This document shows positions 19,601-26,687 of a DNA stretch of 64,000 nt, in pieces (the first letter of the stretch is position 1; the number at the start of each line of letters is the position of its first letter). The notes under the pieces are model-generated. The model was not told the DNA's origin. It worked only from the letters and a program-made list of their open reading frames with translations, and made no database searches. Origin of the DNA: Streptomyces griseoloalbus (GTDB lineage: Bacteria > Actinomycetota > Actinomycetes > Streptomycetales > Streptomycetaceae); the NCBI GenBank assembly GCA_014650015.1, contig BMUD01000008.1, forward strand, positions 248,001 through 312,000, in the 5' to 3' direction. The position numbers and the translations under genes are program-made.

Positions 19601-19643
19601 CCTCGCCTTCGACACGGTGCGCCCCACGGAGCCGTGGCCGTGA
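13635..19643 (+). CDS. Giant protein of unknown function (2002 aa)
   Basis: One of the largest genes in the window. Residues about 1-90 form a predicted coiled coil (heptads rich in Ala, Glu, Arg). After it comes 'LLPVRVETIWWEP' and 'VRIYPDDLLLSRFEPEL', then a Glu/Pro-rich low-complexity linker near residues 635-675. Distinct C-terminal blocks include 'RAGRQPYGVLPATALDDW' (about 430) and 'DPLWLLTRQWQFGEFTAQDA' (about 1500). No signal peptide, ATPase motif or membrane helix is visible. Ribosome site AGGAGCAG precedes the ATG. It ends the four-gene operon. Function unknown; a large structural or scaffold role fits length and composition, but that is inference. Confidence 0.82.
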   Translation: MTDAFAARAQLDRARTEADTAQARADEQEAVVRRLRAHIQAGLPEPPFPPSSADALAAAEAALPELQRAAEESNGLAASAQEELTRALGEGESLFPDDNTAPIALLPVRVETIWWEPRTLRVRIYPDDLLLSRFEPELTPAETAAGTAYWQNPGPEAWQKVLTELRPARASWAVRACRPGAPQPAVRPEDPGAHRTRAVSMPKQWRFLGLFDGQVVVDKLGRRVPDPLPIGLLRAEEEGWETDWFEAVKAGMGIELVLPPENTENLDQLLVVGVRDDGPADGAARLRDLLHGHRFGGGLGLLPSGTATNNTPRARSGWSSAPAYPGPDPDPEAGERPVADALAAALGLPDAGFLRGCPGAADTEPSAVAALTLLTWPTLGKGFAEAALKTIDLGTQQVNRVAPAGPWRAIRDHLADHVRGRGPLPMLRAGRQPYGVLPATALDDWRAEHVDDVDGLIAPWLLRLRERSRAALNNPEAIDPVPRVEQGRPVDQVAVEALQRLPVATGLAMIRMNRPGRAVSRTPLDEPPATLGLPGLSPDGMLRWTTRSDGWTSLGWGLDQETGVPEFATRLCPDPEAFPARATATADYLDAVRAFLAGELDAEAFDLQWPVELSTGRDTPPRRSTFFDLPMPADEPDGEEEQPGEGEVPPEGEGPVGGDGGVPPEDDEAPPQPPEEPEPDMSGVLDALLFLPNWSTFLDDFDPTDDPLRQALAVLGDVDQLVADVLEGLDERERDERVAAAHRAAGALPRLEQALRTLAAVPVTRLPELLAEVVDVHAHRLDAWITSLASKRLAELRASGAEGVRFGCYGWVEDLRPPEPREQLDIELDDVTTTVEVSAKDGYIHAPSLHHAATAAVLRSGFLGNPDEQSYAVNLTSRRTRIARWLLGGVRQGQNLGSLLGYRFERALHDAELDHLIERFRRQFPVPVVPETPAQEPDADLWARSAEAISARNVVDGMALARAGAGAPDQASVIDQAPVVGSDTDRAAVTPLLDDLADALDAVGDLVLAESVHQLVGGNPIRAGLTADTLGRGEDVPDTFRVLSTPHRARALTHRTAALFPAEPATPTGWPADPLAALQPALESWVAHLLGPAEGWTLAGRLGGGQDDARPFELTADRLGSGALSTVLDAAAVEPAGLRRAVQNAMGVTPDTPVTWDGPGWSALHGRAARIRSLLSTAQPLLPSHLPEDPGGRSVDTAGLRTRLAAFAAGPLVAGHPAGAGLRDLAAEQVAPESADSWLSQARTALSEVLGADIPLLPELTAPTPPPEGRGELPGAAVEDWLRRNAAVRPPARTLHETLLLAGNRAGRVERLRAAQHPTSDGDAWIGGTFPAGQRPPATTHLVWHAPADIPPGAAVTGVVLDEWIELLPGSDQLPPGPDPAPQTELTGVAFHYDRPDAKAPHNLLIAVPPDLSRGWTSDGLVQVVRETLELAKLRAVDSDDLPALGALLPAVRIAHEGATGRALGRIETKRDDSDQEGPFQLQVRHRTSDVEAGLAARVHDPLWLLTRQWQFGEFTAQDAGSPAVVRMTGSSAPIDAWRPDGAADWVPYRLAHGPLDTQIEDEPVRVDERLRAEGGAALLRMCDEAGLLTAALTALAPHRLPAGEPDTGLVGLLDGRMPDAQSVAAALDAGTFDTGPDPRLGDVAARWRSWWAGQLAEHGPDCFDPHRCEYAAELSTGGTVLRAEEYQGDGLDWYSLDVHPDPEAGAAPQGPSHAFTEEGLPSTVRYGGLPADRYWETEDALVDLGATDVSTLDTGRLLLISFATVFGNDWFLVPLEVPTASLTVLDQLLVRDVFGRQHLVRRAGREDPSWSMFTLDSPDPDHPAASGLLILPTERGQTGQPLEHVVLARDDLANLAWAVQHHYTDGRGEPVDRRDRWARGDASVPDTVGELPAYAVQSIVPDYWFPLVPEPVRAGRIRFRLAALTGPGLDSRPEGRLITPGLWLHEEEVPREGIRVVRRPVLARWSDGSWHSWVRREKTPGTGESSSGLAFDTVRPTEPWP

Positions 19644-19708
19644 CGGCTTCTTGCGGGGCCTGCCGGGTCCGATCCTCGTGCGCCCCACGGAGCCGTGGCC
19701 GTGACGGC
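19617..19708. repeat. 31-bp direct repeat at the end of the giant gene
   Basis: The same 31 bases occur at 19617-19647 and 19678-19708. The first copy holds the last codons and stop of the giant gene (VRPTEPWP then TGA); the second is non-coding downstream. Each contains the palindrome CCACGG AG CCGTGG. It looks like a local duplication of the gene's 3' end; the hairpins may help end transcription. Confidence 0.9.
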
Positions 19709-19890
19709 CTGTCCGCTTCGGGGCCGCCGGTGACCGCCTCCCCTGAACGGGGGAGCGGGCGGCCGGATACCTGCCGCGCGGAACGATCCGGCGAGAGTGT
19801 AAGGACCGTCACATCGTGTGAGTAATGGTGGGGTGGCTCTGGCGAGCGGTGAACAATCAGCGGGGAACGCACAAGAGGAAAGAGGGGGCC

Positions 19891-21297
19891 ATGAGCAAGC
19901 ACTTTGCCGTCGTCGTCCTGGGGGCCGGCCCGGGGGGCTACACGGCAGCGGTCCGATGTGCGCAACTCGGCCTGAGCGTCGCGGTGGTGGAGGAAAAGTA
20001 CTGGGGCGGTGTCTGCCTCAACGTGGGCTGCATCCCGTCCAAGGCACTGCTGCGCAACGCGGAACTGGCGCACATCGTGACGACCCAGGCGAGCACGTTC
20101 GGCATCCGGGCCGAGGGAACCGTCACCTTCGACTACGGCGCCGCGTACAAGCGCAGCCGCAAGGTGGCCGACGGGCGCGTATCCGGCGTCCACTACCTGA
20201 TGCGCAAGAACGGCATCGCCGAGTACGACGGGCGGGGCACCTTCACCGACGCGCACACCCTGCGCGTCGCCCTCGGTGACGGCCGCACCGAGACGCTCAC
20301 CTTCGACCACTGCGTGATCGCCACCGGCGCCACCACCCGGCTGCTGCCCGGTACGGCGCTGAGCGACCGCGTCGTGACGTACGAGGAGCAGATCCTCGCG
20401 GAGGAACTGCCGGAGAGCATCGTCATCGCGGGCGCCGGCGCCATCGGCGTCGAATTCGCCTACATACTGCACAACTACGGCGTCAAGGTGACCCTCGTGG
20501 AGTTCGCCGACCGGATCGTCCCCCTGGAGGACGCCGACGTCTCCAAGGAACTCGCCAAGAACTACCGCAAGCTCGGCATCGAGGTGCTCACCTCCACCCG
20601 GGTGGAAGCCATCGACGACACCGACCCGGCGTCCCCCGTGCGCGTGAGCGTCACCCAGGACGGCACCCGGCGGACGATCGAGGCGGCCAGGGTCATGCAG
20701 GCCGTCGGTTTCACCCCGCGCGTCACCGGCTACGGTCTGGAGGCCACCGGTGTACGGCTCACCGACCGCGGCGCCATCGACGTCGACGGGCGAGGCCGCA
20801 CCAGCGTTCCCCACATCTACGCCATCGGTGACGTGACGGCCAAGCTGATGCTCGCGCACGCCGCCGAAGCCATGGGCATGGTCGCCGCCGAGACCATCGG
20901 CGGAGCCGAGACGATGGAAATCGACTTCCGCATGGTGCCCCGCGCCACCTACTGCCAGCCGCAGATCGCCGGCTTCGGCTACACCGAGGAGCAGGCCCGT
21001 CAGGCCGGCTTCGACGTCGACGTGGCCAAGTTCCCGTTCACGGCCAACGGCAAGGCGCACGGCCTGGCCGAGCCCGGCGGCTTCGTCAAGGTAATCAGCG
21101 ACAAACGGCACGGCGAGATCCTCGGCGCCCACCTCATCGGCCCCGAGGTCACCGAGCTGCTGCCCGAGCTGACCCTGGCCCAGCAGTGGGACCTCACCAT
21201 CCACGAGGTCGCCCGTAACATCCACGCCCACCCGACCCTGGGTGAAGCGGTCAAGGAAGCGGTGCACGGCCTGGCCGGTCACATGATCAACATGTGA
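19891..21297 (+). CDS. lpd: Dihydrolipoamide dehydrogenase family flavoprotein
   Basis: 468 aa, full length for the family. It oxidises dihydrolipoamide (or a related dithiol) with FAD and NAD+. Seen: FAD-binding VLGAGPGGY (about 9-17), redox disulfide in [13 protein letters not shown] (Cys42, Cys47), NAD-binding '[15 protein letters not shown]', second FAD motif 'IYAIGDVT', and the catalytic His in '[11 protein letters not shown]' near the C-terminus. The ATG at 19891 has GAGGGGG in front; an upstream in-frame start at 19825 is less likely. It stands alone, not next to E1/E2 genes, so it could serve a pyruvate/2-oxoglutarate complex in trans or another dithiol pathway. Confidence 0.92.
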   Translation: MSKHFAVVVLGAGPGGYTAAVRCAQLGLSVAVVEEKYWGGVCLNVGCIPSKALLRNAELAHIVTTQASTFGIRAEGTVTFDYGAAYKRSRKVADGRVSGVHYLMRKNGIAEYDGRGTFTDAHTLRVALGDGRTETLTFDHCVIATGATTRLLPGTALSDRVVTYEEQILAEELPESIVIAGAGAIGVEFAYILHNYGVKVTLVEFADRIVPLEDADVSKELAKNYRKLGIEVLTSTRVEAIDDTDPASPVRVSVTQDGTRRTIEAARVMQAVGFTPRVTGYGLEATGVRLTDRGAIDVDGRGRTSVPHIYAIGDVTAKLMLAHAAEAMGMVAAETIGGAETMEIDFRMVPRATYCQPQIAGFGYTEEQARQAGFDVDVAKFPFTANGKAHGLAEPGGFVKVISDKRHGEILGAHLIGPEVTELLPELTLAQQWDLTIHEVARNIHAHPTLGEAVKEAVHGLAGHMINM

Positions 21298-21325
21298 CAA
21301 AAGTCCACGGCGACGGGCGCCTCGG

Positions 21326-21793
21326 TCAGTCCGGCTGCTTCTCCATGTGGTCCAGGACACGCTCGGAGATCCGGGCGAGTGTGCTGAGCTGGTTCGGGGT
21401 CAGGGCATCGATGAACAGGCGGCGGACGTGCTCGACGTGCTGGGGTGCGGCCTCTTCGATCGCCTTGTAGCCGGCCGGGGTGGCGACGATGAATGCTCCG
21501 CGTCCGTCGTCGGGGCATTCCTCCCTGGCCACGAGCCCGCGCTTCGCCATCCGCGTGATCTGGTGGGACATTCGGCTCTTCTCCCACTCCACGAGTTTGG
21601 CCAGATCCAGGAAGCGTATCCGTCCACCGCCCCGTTCGGTGAGGCTGACAAGCACGATGTAGTCGGACGCGGACATTCCGGAGTCGGCCTGGACGCGGCG
21701 GGACAGCCGTCCGATGAGCTTCTCCTGCATGCGGATGAAGCTGTCCCAGGCGGCCTTCTCTTCCAGGTTGAGCCAGCGGGGCGGTGCGTCCAT
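21326..21793 (-). CDS. MarR-family transcriptional regulator
   Basis: 155 aa, usual MarR length. It has the winged-helix core 'SASDYIVLVSLTERGGGRIR', 'LAKLVEWEKSRMSHQITRMA' as the recognition helix region, and 'LVAREECPDDGRGAFIVATP' as the wing; helices at both ends form the dimer. It converges with the lpd gene (3' ends 28 bases apart). A palindrome just upstream of its start suggests autoregulation. Nearby promoters at 22700-22730 and 23364-23413 carry TTGAC/GTCAA palindromes of the size bound by MarR dimers and are candidate targets. Confidence 0.92.
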   Translation of the reverse strand: MDAPPRWLNLEEKAAWDSFIRMQEKLIGRLSRRVQADSGMSASDYIVLVSLTERGGGRIRFLDLAKLVEWEKSRMSHQITRMAKRGLVAREECPDDGRGAFIVATPAGYKAIEEAAPQHVEHVRRLFIDALTPNQLSTLARISERVLDHMEKQPD

Positions 21794-21804
21794 GGGGGCA
21801 GTCT

Positions 21805-21816
21805 AACGAAATCGTT
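21805..21816. promoter_or_regulatory. Palindrome upstream of the marR-type gene
   Basis: AACGA AA TCGTT, a perfect 5+2+5 palindrome starting 11 bases upstream of the MarR ATG. Position and size fit an autoregulatory operator. Confidence 0.5.
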
Positions 21817-22017
21817 GACAGCTCATCTACTCACAGTGGCGATGACGCGACCCTCGACGAAGCCGTGTCTGTCGTGCCCATGAGGCCTCGGTTTCAGGCC
21901 CCGGCCCGGTGCACGAGCCGGAAGGCGCCGGGACCGCTCCGCTCTCGCTGCGCGATGAAGGGGGCCAACCGTGGCCATGTCGCGACGTGGCGCCGCGCGC
22001 AGCTCACCCGCACACGG

Positions 22018-22299
22018 TCAGCTGCCCGGTGGAACCGCGGGTGATCGTGGTGGGCCGGTCGGGGTCTTTGCCCCGCCGTCCACGAGTTCGTACTGCAGCG
22101 CACCCGAGGGGCAGCGCCGCACCACTTCGGCCAGGCGCTCGGCCGTGGCGTTGTCCGGCTGGATCCACGGGCGCTTCGCCGTGTCGAACACCTCGGGCAG
22201 GCCCTGGACGCATTCGGCTGCGTGCAGGCAGCGCCTGGCCTCGAAGGTCACCGTGATCGACTGCGCCCGGTACGTCTTCCGCTCGGATCCACCGCTCAT
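22018..22299 (-). CDS. Small (4Fe-4S)-type ferredoxin-like protein
   Basis: 93 aa. The motif 'EARRCLHAAECVQGLPEVFD', later 'PDNATAERLAEVVRRCPSGA', is that of the divergent mono-cluster ferredoxin domain (Fer4_19), where three to four Cys bind an Fe-S cluster. The start at 22299 has GGAGG at the correct distance. It lies 31 bases behind the GNAT gene on the same strand and probably shares its promoter. The tail after 'QYELVDGG' is Pro-rich and probably unstructured. The redox partner is unknown. Confidence 0.82.
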   Translation of the reverse strand: MSGGSERKTYRAQSITVTFEARRCLHAAECVQGLPEVFDTAKRPWIQPDNATAERLAEVVRRCPSGALQYELVDGGAKTPTGPPRSPAVPPGS

Positions 22300-22330
22300 A
22301 CCTGCCTCCGTCACTGCCGTGCTCGGCTCT

Positions 22331-22639
22331 TCAGTCACTGACCTTGCTGCGGGACTGGTACAGCAGGTCCTGGTACTCGGGGTGCCGGTTGATCCAACCC
22401 GCGAAGAAGGGGCAGGTGGCCAGCACCCGCAGGTTCGCGGCGCGTGCCTCGTCAAGGGCGGTGCGGACCAGCGCGGACCCGACTCCCCTGCCCTCGTACT
22501 CCGCCTCGACCTCGGTGTGCACGAACGCGACGAGTTCCGTCGTACGGATGTATTCCGCGACGCCCGCCACCTCGGACTCTCCATCGACGCGGGCCTCGTA
22601 GCGCTTCGCCTCGGGCACGTCGCTCACTTCGACCGTCAT
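22331..22639 (-). CDS. Small GNAT-type N-acetyltransferase
   Basis: 102 aa, the short YjdJ-type GNAT domain. Seen: 'LVAFVHTEVEAEYEGRGVGS' with the acetyl-CoA loop (EGRGVGSALV), then 'LRVLATCPFFAGWINRHPEY'. These single-domain proteins are often found beside the mini-ferredoxin domain, as here, so the pair is likely a functional unit. Ribosome site AGGAGGA is strong. First gene of the two-gene transcript from the promoter at 22700-22730. Substrate unknown. Confidence 0.88.
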   Translation of the reverse strand: MTVEVSDVPEAKRYEARVDGESEVAGVAEYIRTTELVAFVHTEVEAEYEGRGVGSALVRTALDEARAANLRVLATCPFFAGWINRHPEYQDLLYQSRSKVSD

Positions 22640-22699
22640 ACGTCCTCCTGGTGGGCCTGGCCCCGCTCGACTCGACGGAATTCCGCCAGCCAGGACATC

Positions 22700-22730
22700 A
22701 CCCTACCCCATCAAGTTGATGCGTCAACTT
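22700..22730 (-). promoter_or_regulatory. Promoter with overlapping palindromic operator
   Basis: On the minus strand TTGACG (22727-22722) and TAGGGT (22705-22700) are 16 bases apart, close to the Streptomyces housekeeping promoter consensus. The -35 lies inside the palindrome AAGTTGA TGCG TCAACTT (22713-22730). A repressor bound here would block RNA polymerase. It faces the GNAT/ferredoxin pair. Confidence 0.65.
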
Positions 22731-22993
22731 ACCCTGGGGAGCTCGTACCGCGGAGCGAGCACGCGGACACGCCGCAAGGCCCGCGCGCCGGGGCCAGAGG
22801 CATGCTGTGCGGCTGTGGGCGGAGCCGTCTCCAGCCGTACTGGCGGCTGCGCTGGAAGTGAGCCGGACCGGGCACCCGGGCGGCAAGCTCGTAGCGCTCC
22901 CGGCGTAAGGTCACGGCCTTCCGCGACGAACGGCGGGCGTCACCACCCGCGGGGACCGGATTCAGCGGCCTTCTTCTCAGGGGCTGGACGTCG

Positions 22994-23240
22994 ATGGCCT
23001 TGACGAGGCGGCGGCCGGTCGGGCTGTCGGGTGACGCCGCGGGCGAGGCCGTCGGCGCCTTCGCCGCCGCCCGCGCCCCAGTCCTCGGAAAGCTGCGCGT
23101 CGGGAGCTTCTCTCCCAGCCTTCTGGAACGTCGGCCCCGCATCGACCAGACCCTCCATGCGGTCATCGTGGAGGCGTATGTCCACGGCGTCCCGCCCTCC
23201 GCCGACCGCCTCGTCAAAGCCCGCGTCGACCACCGCATAG
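22994..23240 (+). pseudogene. IS256-family (mutator) transposase remnant
   Basis: A plus-strand frame encodes 'KLRVGSFSPSLLERRPRIDQ' and 'TLHAVIVEAYVHGVPPSADR LVKA' (positions about 33-76), which matches the N-terminal part of IS256-type transposases (the LRxGSFFPSLLERRRRID... YVHGVSTR block). The catalytic DDE region is absent and the frame runs off into unrelated sequence. No terminal inverted repeats were seen. It is a dead fragment. Confidence 0.75.
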
Positions 23241-23363
23241 ATCTGACCGCGTTTTGCGGACCTGCTCCATCAGTGCCGGGAGGGCAACGGGAGCGAGGGT
23301 GCCTCGACTTGTGAGTACGGCCGTCCACGTGGGCTCGGGTGCGGACGATGGGTCGGCATTTAG

Positions 23364-23413
23364 TTGACACGTCAAGTGTCGCTGCTAATGTAGGTGACGT
23401 GTCATCAACTTGA
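23364..23413 (+). promoter_or_regulatory. Promoter with two or three TTGAC/GTCA palindromes
   Basis: TTGACA (23364-23369) and TAATGT (23386-23391), 16 bases apart, face the hydrolase gene. TTGAC AC GTCAA (23364-23375) covers the -35, and TGAC GT GTCA (23395-23404) lies just after the -10. TCAA C TTGA (23405-23413) adds a third half-symmetric site. The half-sites match those in front of the GNAT gene. The leader to the start codon is about 230 bases. Confidence 0.6.
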
Positions 23414-23634
23414 TCGGACGGGGGGCCGTCACTGATGCCGTGAACCGTCTCGATGCGGAGACGTGCCGGTCCGTGACGTGCTATCAGCCGATTCAGCGTG
23501 GTGCTTGGCCGACCCGGCCTCAGGAGCGTATGCGCGGACGCGTACGGCCGTATTACGGCGTCGAGATCGACGGCGTCCGTCCGAGCACTCTGAGCACTCT
23601 GAGCACGCAGATACCAACACCCGGAGAGGGACCC

Positions 23635-24294
23635 ATGAGCAACGAAGCGAAGTCCGGACTGCAGGCACTGCTGACGCCCGAGGAGAGCGTCGTCGTCCTG
23701 ATCGACCACCAGCCGTTCCAGTTCGCCAACCTGAACAGCCACGAACCCACGATGGTCGTGAACAACGTCGTCGCCCTCGCCAAGGCCGCCAAGGTGTTCG
23801 ACGTACCGACCATCCTGACGAGCGTGCTGGAGGAGCGCGGCGGCTACCTCATCAAGGGGCTGCAGGATGTGTTCCCGGAGCAGAAGCCGATCAACCGCAC
23901 GCTCATCAACACCTGGGAGGACGAGCGCGTCGTCGACGCCGTCAAGGCGACCGGCCGCAAGAAGCTGATCATCGCCGGTCTCTGGACGGAGATCTGTGTC
24001 GCGATGCCGGCGATACAGGCGGCGGGTGAGGGCTTCGAGGTCTTCGTTGTCACCGACGCCTCGGGCGGTGCCTCGAAGGAAGCCCATGACATGGCCGTGC
24101 AGCGCATGGTCCAGGCGGGCGTGGTGCCCATCACCTGGATGGCCGTGGCGAGTGAGTGGCAGCGCGACTGGGCCCGCGAGAAGACCATCCCGGCCATGAC
24201 CGAGGTTCAGCTTCAGCACGGGGGCGCCACCGGCGTCGCCTTCAGCTGGGAGACGCAGCTGCTCGCCGCAGGACGTGCTGGAAACGACGTCTGA
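23635..24294 (+). CDS. Isochorismatase-fold (YcaC-like) hydrolase
   Basis: 219 aa. Cysteine hydrolase of the isochorismatase superfamily: 'VVVLIDHQPFQFANLNSHEP' carries the catalytic Asp (Asp24), and 'LIIAGLWTEICVAMPAIQAA' carries the nucleophile Cys121 before the helix, as in YcaC. Members hydrolyse amides or esters; the substrate here is unknown. Start ATG has GGAGAGG. The gene is preceded by a regulated-looking promoter with MarR-type palindromes, so it may answer to an aromatic or phenolic signal (inference). A short 9-bp tandem repeat (GAGCACTCT) lies in the leader at 23583. Confidence 0.88.
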   Translation: MSNEAKSGLQALLTPEESVVVLIDHQPFQFANLNSHEPTMVVNNVVALAKAAKVFDVPTILTSVLEERGGYLIKGLQDVFPEQKPINRTLINTWEDERVVDAVKATGRKKLIIAGLWTEICVAMPAIQAAGEGFEVFVVTDASGGASKEAHDMAVQRMVQAGVVPITWMAVASEWQRDWAREKTIPAMTEVQLQHGGATGVAFSWETQLLAAGRAGNDV

Positions 24295-24295
24295 C

Positions 24296-24505
24296 ATGGC
24301 CGCGGAACAGGCGCCCGTCCGCATCGGGTACTGCCTGTAGCTGACCGGTCCCCTCGCGGACAACGGCCGGTCGGCCCGTGTCGCCCATGAGATCCGGCGC
24401 GAGGGCGTCAGCGCTCGCGGTGGACTGCTCGGCCGTCCGGTCGAGTTCGTCCTCTACGACGACCAAGGGGACGCCTCCCCCGTTCCTGGGATCCTTGGAT
24501 CCGCG
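24296..24505 (+). pseudogene. ABC substrate-binding protein N-terminal relic
   Basis: Directly after the hydrolase stop a frame reads 'APVRIGYCL', TAG, 'LTGPLADNGRSARVAHEIRR', 'GGLLGRPVEFVLYDDQGDAS'. This is the start of a branched-chain amino acid/amide-type ABC binding protein (the family has YCLSLTGPLADNG), with a stop codon replacing one residue and no C-terminal part. It is truncated after about 65 codons. Confidence 0.75.
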
Positions 24506-24598
24506 GGCACCCGGGGTGACCACCCTGGCACTGCACGGCCCGGCGGATTTCAGCGCGCAAGCCCCGCGGTCTCACCACGAGCCCTCATCCGGAAGTGA

Positions 24599-24820
24599 TC
24601 AGTCGATGTGCGGATCATCGGACTCTTCGAGGAGGCGAGCCGCGAGGTCGTCGGCCCACTCCAGGGCCCCAGCGTGAAGCGCGGTGATGGTGGCGTCATC
24701 GAGGCCGTAGGCGGCGAAGGCTTCGGCGTCGGTCCACTCGGCGCCCGTGACGGGCAATCCGCCCCTCAGCCCCGAGACCGGCAGTCCCGGCTCGGCCCAA
24801 AAGTGGCCGAGAAGTCCCAC
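24599..24820 (-). CDS. Small hypothetical protein
   Basis: 73 aa with an acidic helical C-terminal half ('LDDATITALHAGALEWADDL', then 'LLEESDDPHID'). No family recognised. It lacks a clear ribosome site and may be the tail of a longer lost gene. It is the last possible gene left of the integrative element. Confidence 0.45.
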   Translation of the reverse strand: MGLLGHFWAEPGLPVSGLRGGLPVTGAEWTDAEAFAAYGLDDATITALHAGALEWADDLAARLLEESDDPHID

Positions 24821-24997
24821 AGACGAAGCCGAGTCCCCTCCTGGCTCGCATACGTGCAGGTCAGGAGGAGGTTCGCGGGAGCTTTTCTTAGAGCTTTCAG
24901 ATGTCCCGGAACTCCTCTACAGTCTCTCTGACCTGCCTAAACGAGCCTTCTGAAGATCATCTTGCACGAATGCTGCACAAGTCGACCAGTGCGGGTG
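24821..24997. other. Likely left attachment region of the integrative element
   Basis: The sequence between the hypothetical gene and the 3' end of the integrase gene has lower GC than its surroundings. In integrative elements attL usually lies beside the integrase gene, so the left end should be here. No tRNA 3' end is recognisable. An imperfect inverted repeat, CTTGCAC ... GCACAAG (24961-24981), is the only structure seen. The exact core site cannot be set without the other end. Confidence 0.4.
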
Positions 24998-26272
24998 TCA
25001 GGCGGCCCTCGTGTAGGCGCTCCGGACCGCGATGCGGATCTTGGAACCGGCTCCCACGATCCGGTGCACGTACTTACGGAGAGTGAACGCGGGATCGGCG
25101 TGCCCGAGCCGGTCCGCGAGCGTGTACACGTCTACCCCGCCGTTGATCATCATCGACGCGTACAGGTGTCGCAGGGCATGCATCATCATGTCGCGGGACT
25201 TCTCCCAGCGCCGCCCCTTCGCGTCGGGGTCAAGGGGCTTGATGAGGCCGGCTGCTGCCAGGGCGGGCTTCCAGCGGTAGGAGTTGAACCAGTTCGACTG
25301 AATGGCGGTCTTCTCCCGCGTGTAGAAGATCAGCTGCACTGTGACCGGGTCGCCGCCCTTGTGGCCCCACGGTCGGGTCACCTCGACGGGTGGGTATTTC
25401 TCCATGTGTTCGCGCAGGGGGATGGCCACGTCCTCGGTCAGCTCGACCCACCGGTCCTTCGGGTCCTCGGCGTCTCCGCCCTTGGGGAGGGCGTATACCA
25501 GGAACGAGCCGTCGTGGACTACTTGTCGTTGTACATGCACCATCGGGCCGTCCGGATGCGTCCAGTCGATGTCTTCCGGCGACAGGCCGAATATTTCTCC
25601 TTGGCGAAGGCCCAGGCCGCGACCGCAGTCGACGAGTGCCTTGTAACGGTCGGGAAGTTCGGCACGGATCTTCTCGGTGTCTTCCCATGACAGGGTCAGC
25701 TCTGCCCGGCCGCCGTCTCCTCGCTTCGGCTTGGCATCCTGTACTGATTTGGCCAGGCAGGGATTCTTGGCTATCAGGCTGTCGTCCACCGCCAGGTCGA
25801 ATATGGCCCGAAGGTTGTCGAAGACCAGGCGCAGCGTGGAGCTTCCGAGCAGTCGCCGGCGATCGTGCAGCCAGTTCAGCAGTGACGACGGCTTCACGTC
25901 CTTCACCCGCATCTTCCCGACGGCGGTAGGGATGATGTGCAGCTGAACCCGCTCCTTGTGGCGGCGGTACGTGCGCGGATTCTTGTGCTCGTGCCCCTTG
26001 AGCCAGGTGAGGGCGAGTTCAGAGACCCTGATCTCTCCTGCGCGGGGGTTGACGTACGACCCGTCGTCCACCCCGGACCGCATCTTGGTCTCGTGCCTGC
26101 GGGCTTCGGCCTCGGTGCGGAACAACTCTGTCTGTTGGACTCCTTCCCGGTTGCGCCAACGGGCCTGCCACCGCTTGCCGACCCCGTGATCCGCCGTCGG
26201 AACCTTGCCGTGCTCCCGGCAGGCCGACTCTCCGGCTTTCGGACGCGACTTGTGCCAGCGGTCGTACGGCAT
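24998..26272 (-). CDS. int: Tyrosine-family site-specific integrase
   Basis: 424 aa. It catalyses integration and, with an excisionase, excision of the element. An N-terminal arm-binding region (residues about 35-80, AP2-like) is followed by a SAM-like core-binding domain (about 85-180) and the catalytic domain. Catalytic residues visible: Arg223 (GLGLRQGEIF), His365 and Arg368 (HALRHLYAS), His391 (GHADPAF) and Tyr401 (LRKYVHR). All are present, so it should be active. The gene points towards the presumed attachment site, and the AT-richer region upstream with repeats probably controls it. Confidence 0.95.
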   Translation of the reverse strand: MPYDRWHKSRPKAGESACREHGKVPTADHGVGKRWQARWRNREGVQQTELFRTEAEARRHETKMRSGVDDGSYVNPRAGEIRVSELALTWLKGHEHKNPRTYRRHKERVQLHIIPTAVGKMRVKDVKPSSLLNWLHDRRRLLGSSTLRLVFDNLRAIFDLAVDDSLIAKNPCLAKSVQDAKPKRGDGGRAELTLSWEDTEKIRAELPDRYKALVDCGRGLGLRQGEIFGLSPEDIDWTHPDGPMVHVQRQVVHDGSFLVYALPKGGDAEDPKDRWVELTEDVAIPLREHMEKYPPVEVTRPWGHKGGDPVTVQLIFYTREKTAIQSNWFNSYRWKPALAAAGLIKPLDPDAKGRRWEKSRDMMMHALRHLYASMMINGGVDVYTLADRLGHADPAFTLRKYVHRIVGAGSKIRIAVRSAYTRAA

Positions 26273-26687
26273 GGACTCAACTCCTGTTTTCCGGCGGGCC
26301 TTGAAGTCTCTTTGTGGCTTCCCGTCTCAGGGGGCGTCATCGACGGTGAGATCGCGTGCCCGTTCATCGCCTCCCGAGTTAATGGGATCCTGATCCAGGT
26401 GATCCGAAAATGTCAAACGTATTCTTGGGGTCTTTGCGGAAAAGGGTGTGGAGTGGTGGGGAAGATCTCACTCGGAGAATCCTCGCTCACGCGTCTGCGA
26501 GGATTCGACGAGCCCTCGTCGAGGATTCGCTGGAATCTTCCGAGAGTTCGAGGGAGGGGAGGTATTTCGCCGAAAGTTCTTCTATTTGGTTCGGCTGGAA
26601 TTCCGTGTCACTGTTCCGTCTGCCACCCCAGCGGACTATCGCTCACGTGGTTCTTTCCTGCCCGCTCCGAGCCGTTTTGGAGTACTC
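26273..26687. other. Control region between int and xis-like gene
   Basis: About 415 bases, clearly lower in GC than flanking genes, between the divergently oriented integrase and excisionase-like genes. It should hold both promoters. The only strong structure is the repeat set at 26477-26529. Confidence 0.6.
26477..26529. repeat. Three copies of CGAGGATTC (one inverted) between int and xis
   Basis: GAATCCTCG at 26477-26485, CGAGGATTCG at 26498-26507 and CGAGGATTCG at 26520-26529. Neighbouring copies are about 21-22 bases apart, which is two turns of the helix, so bound proteins would lie on the same face. Candidate binding sites for the excisionase-like protein or for integrase arms. Confidence 0.65.
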
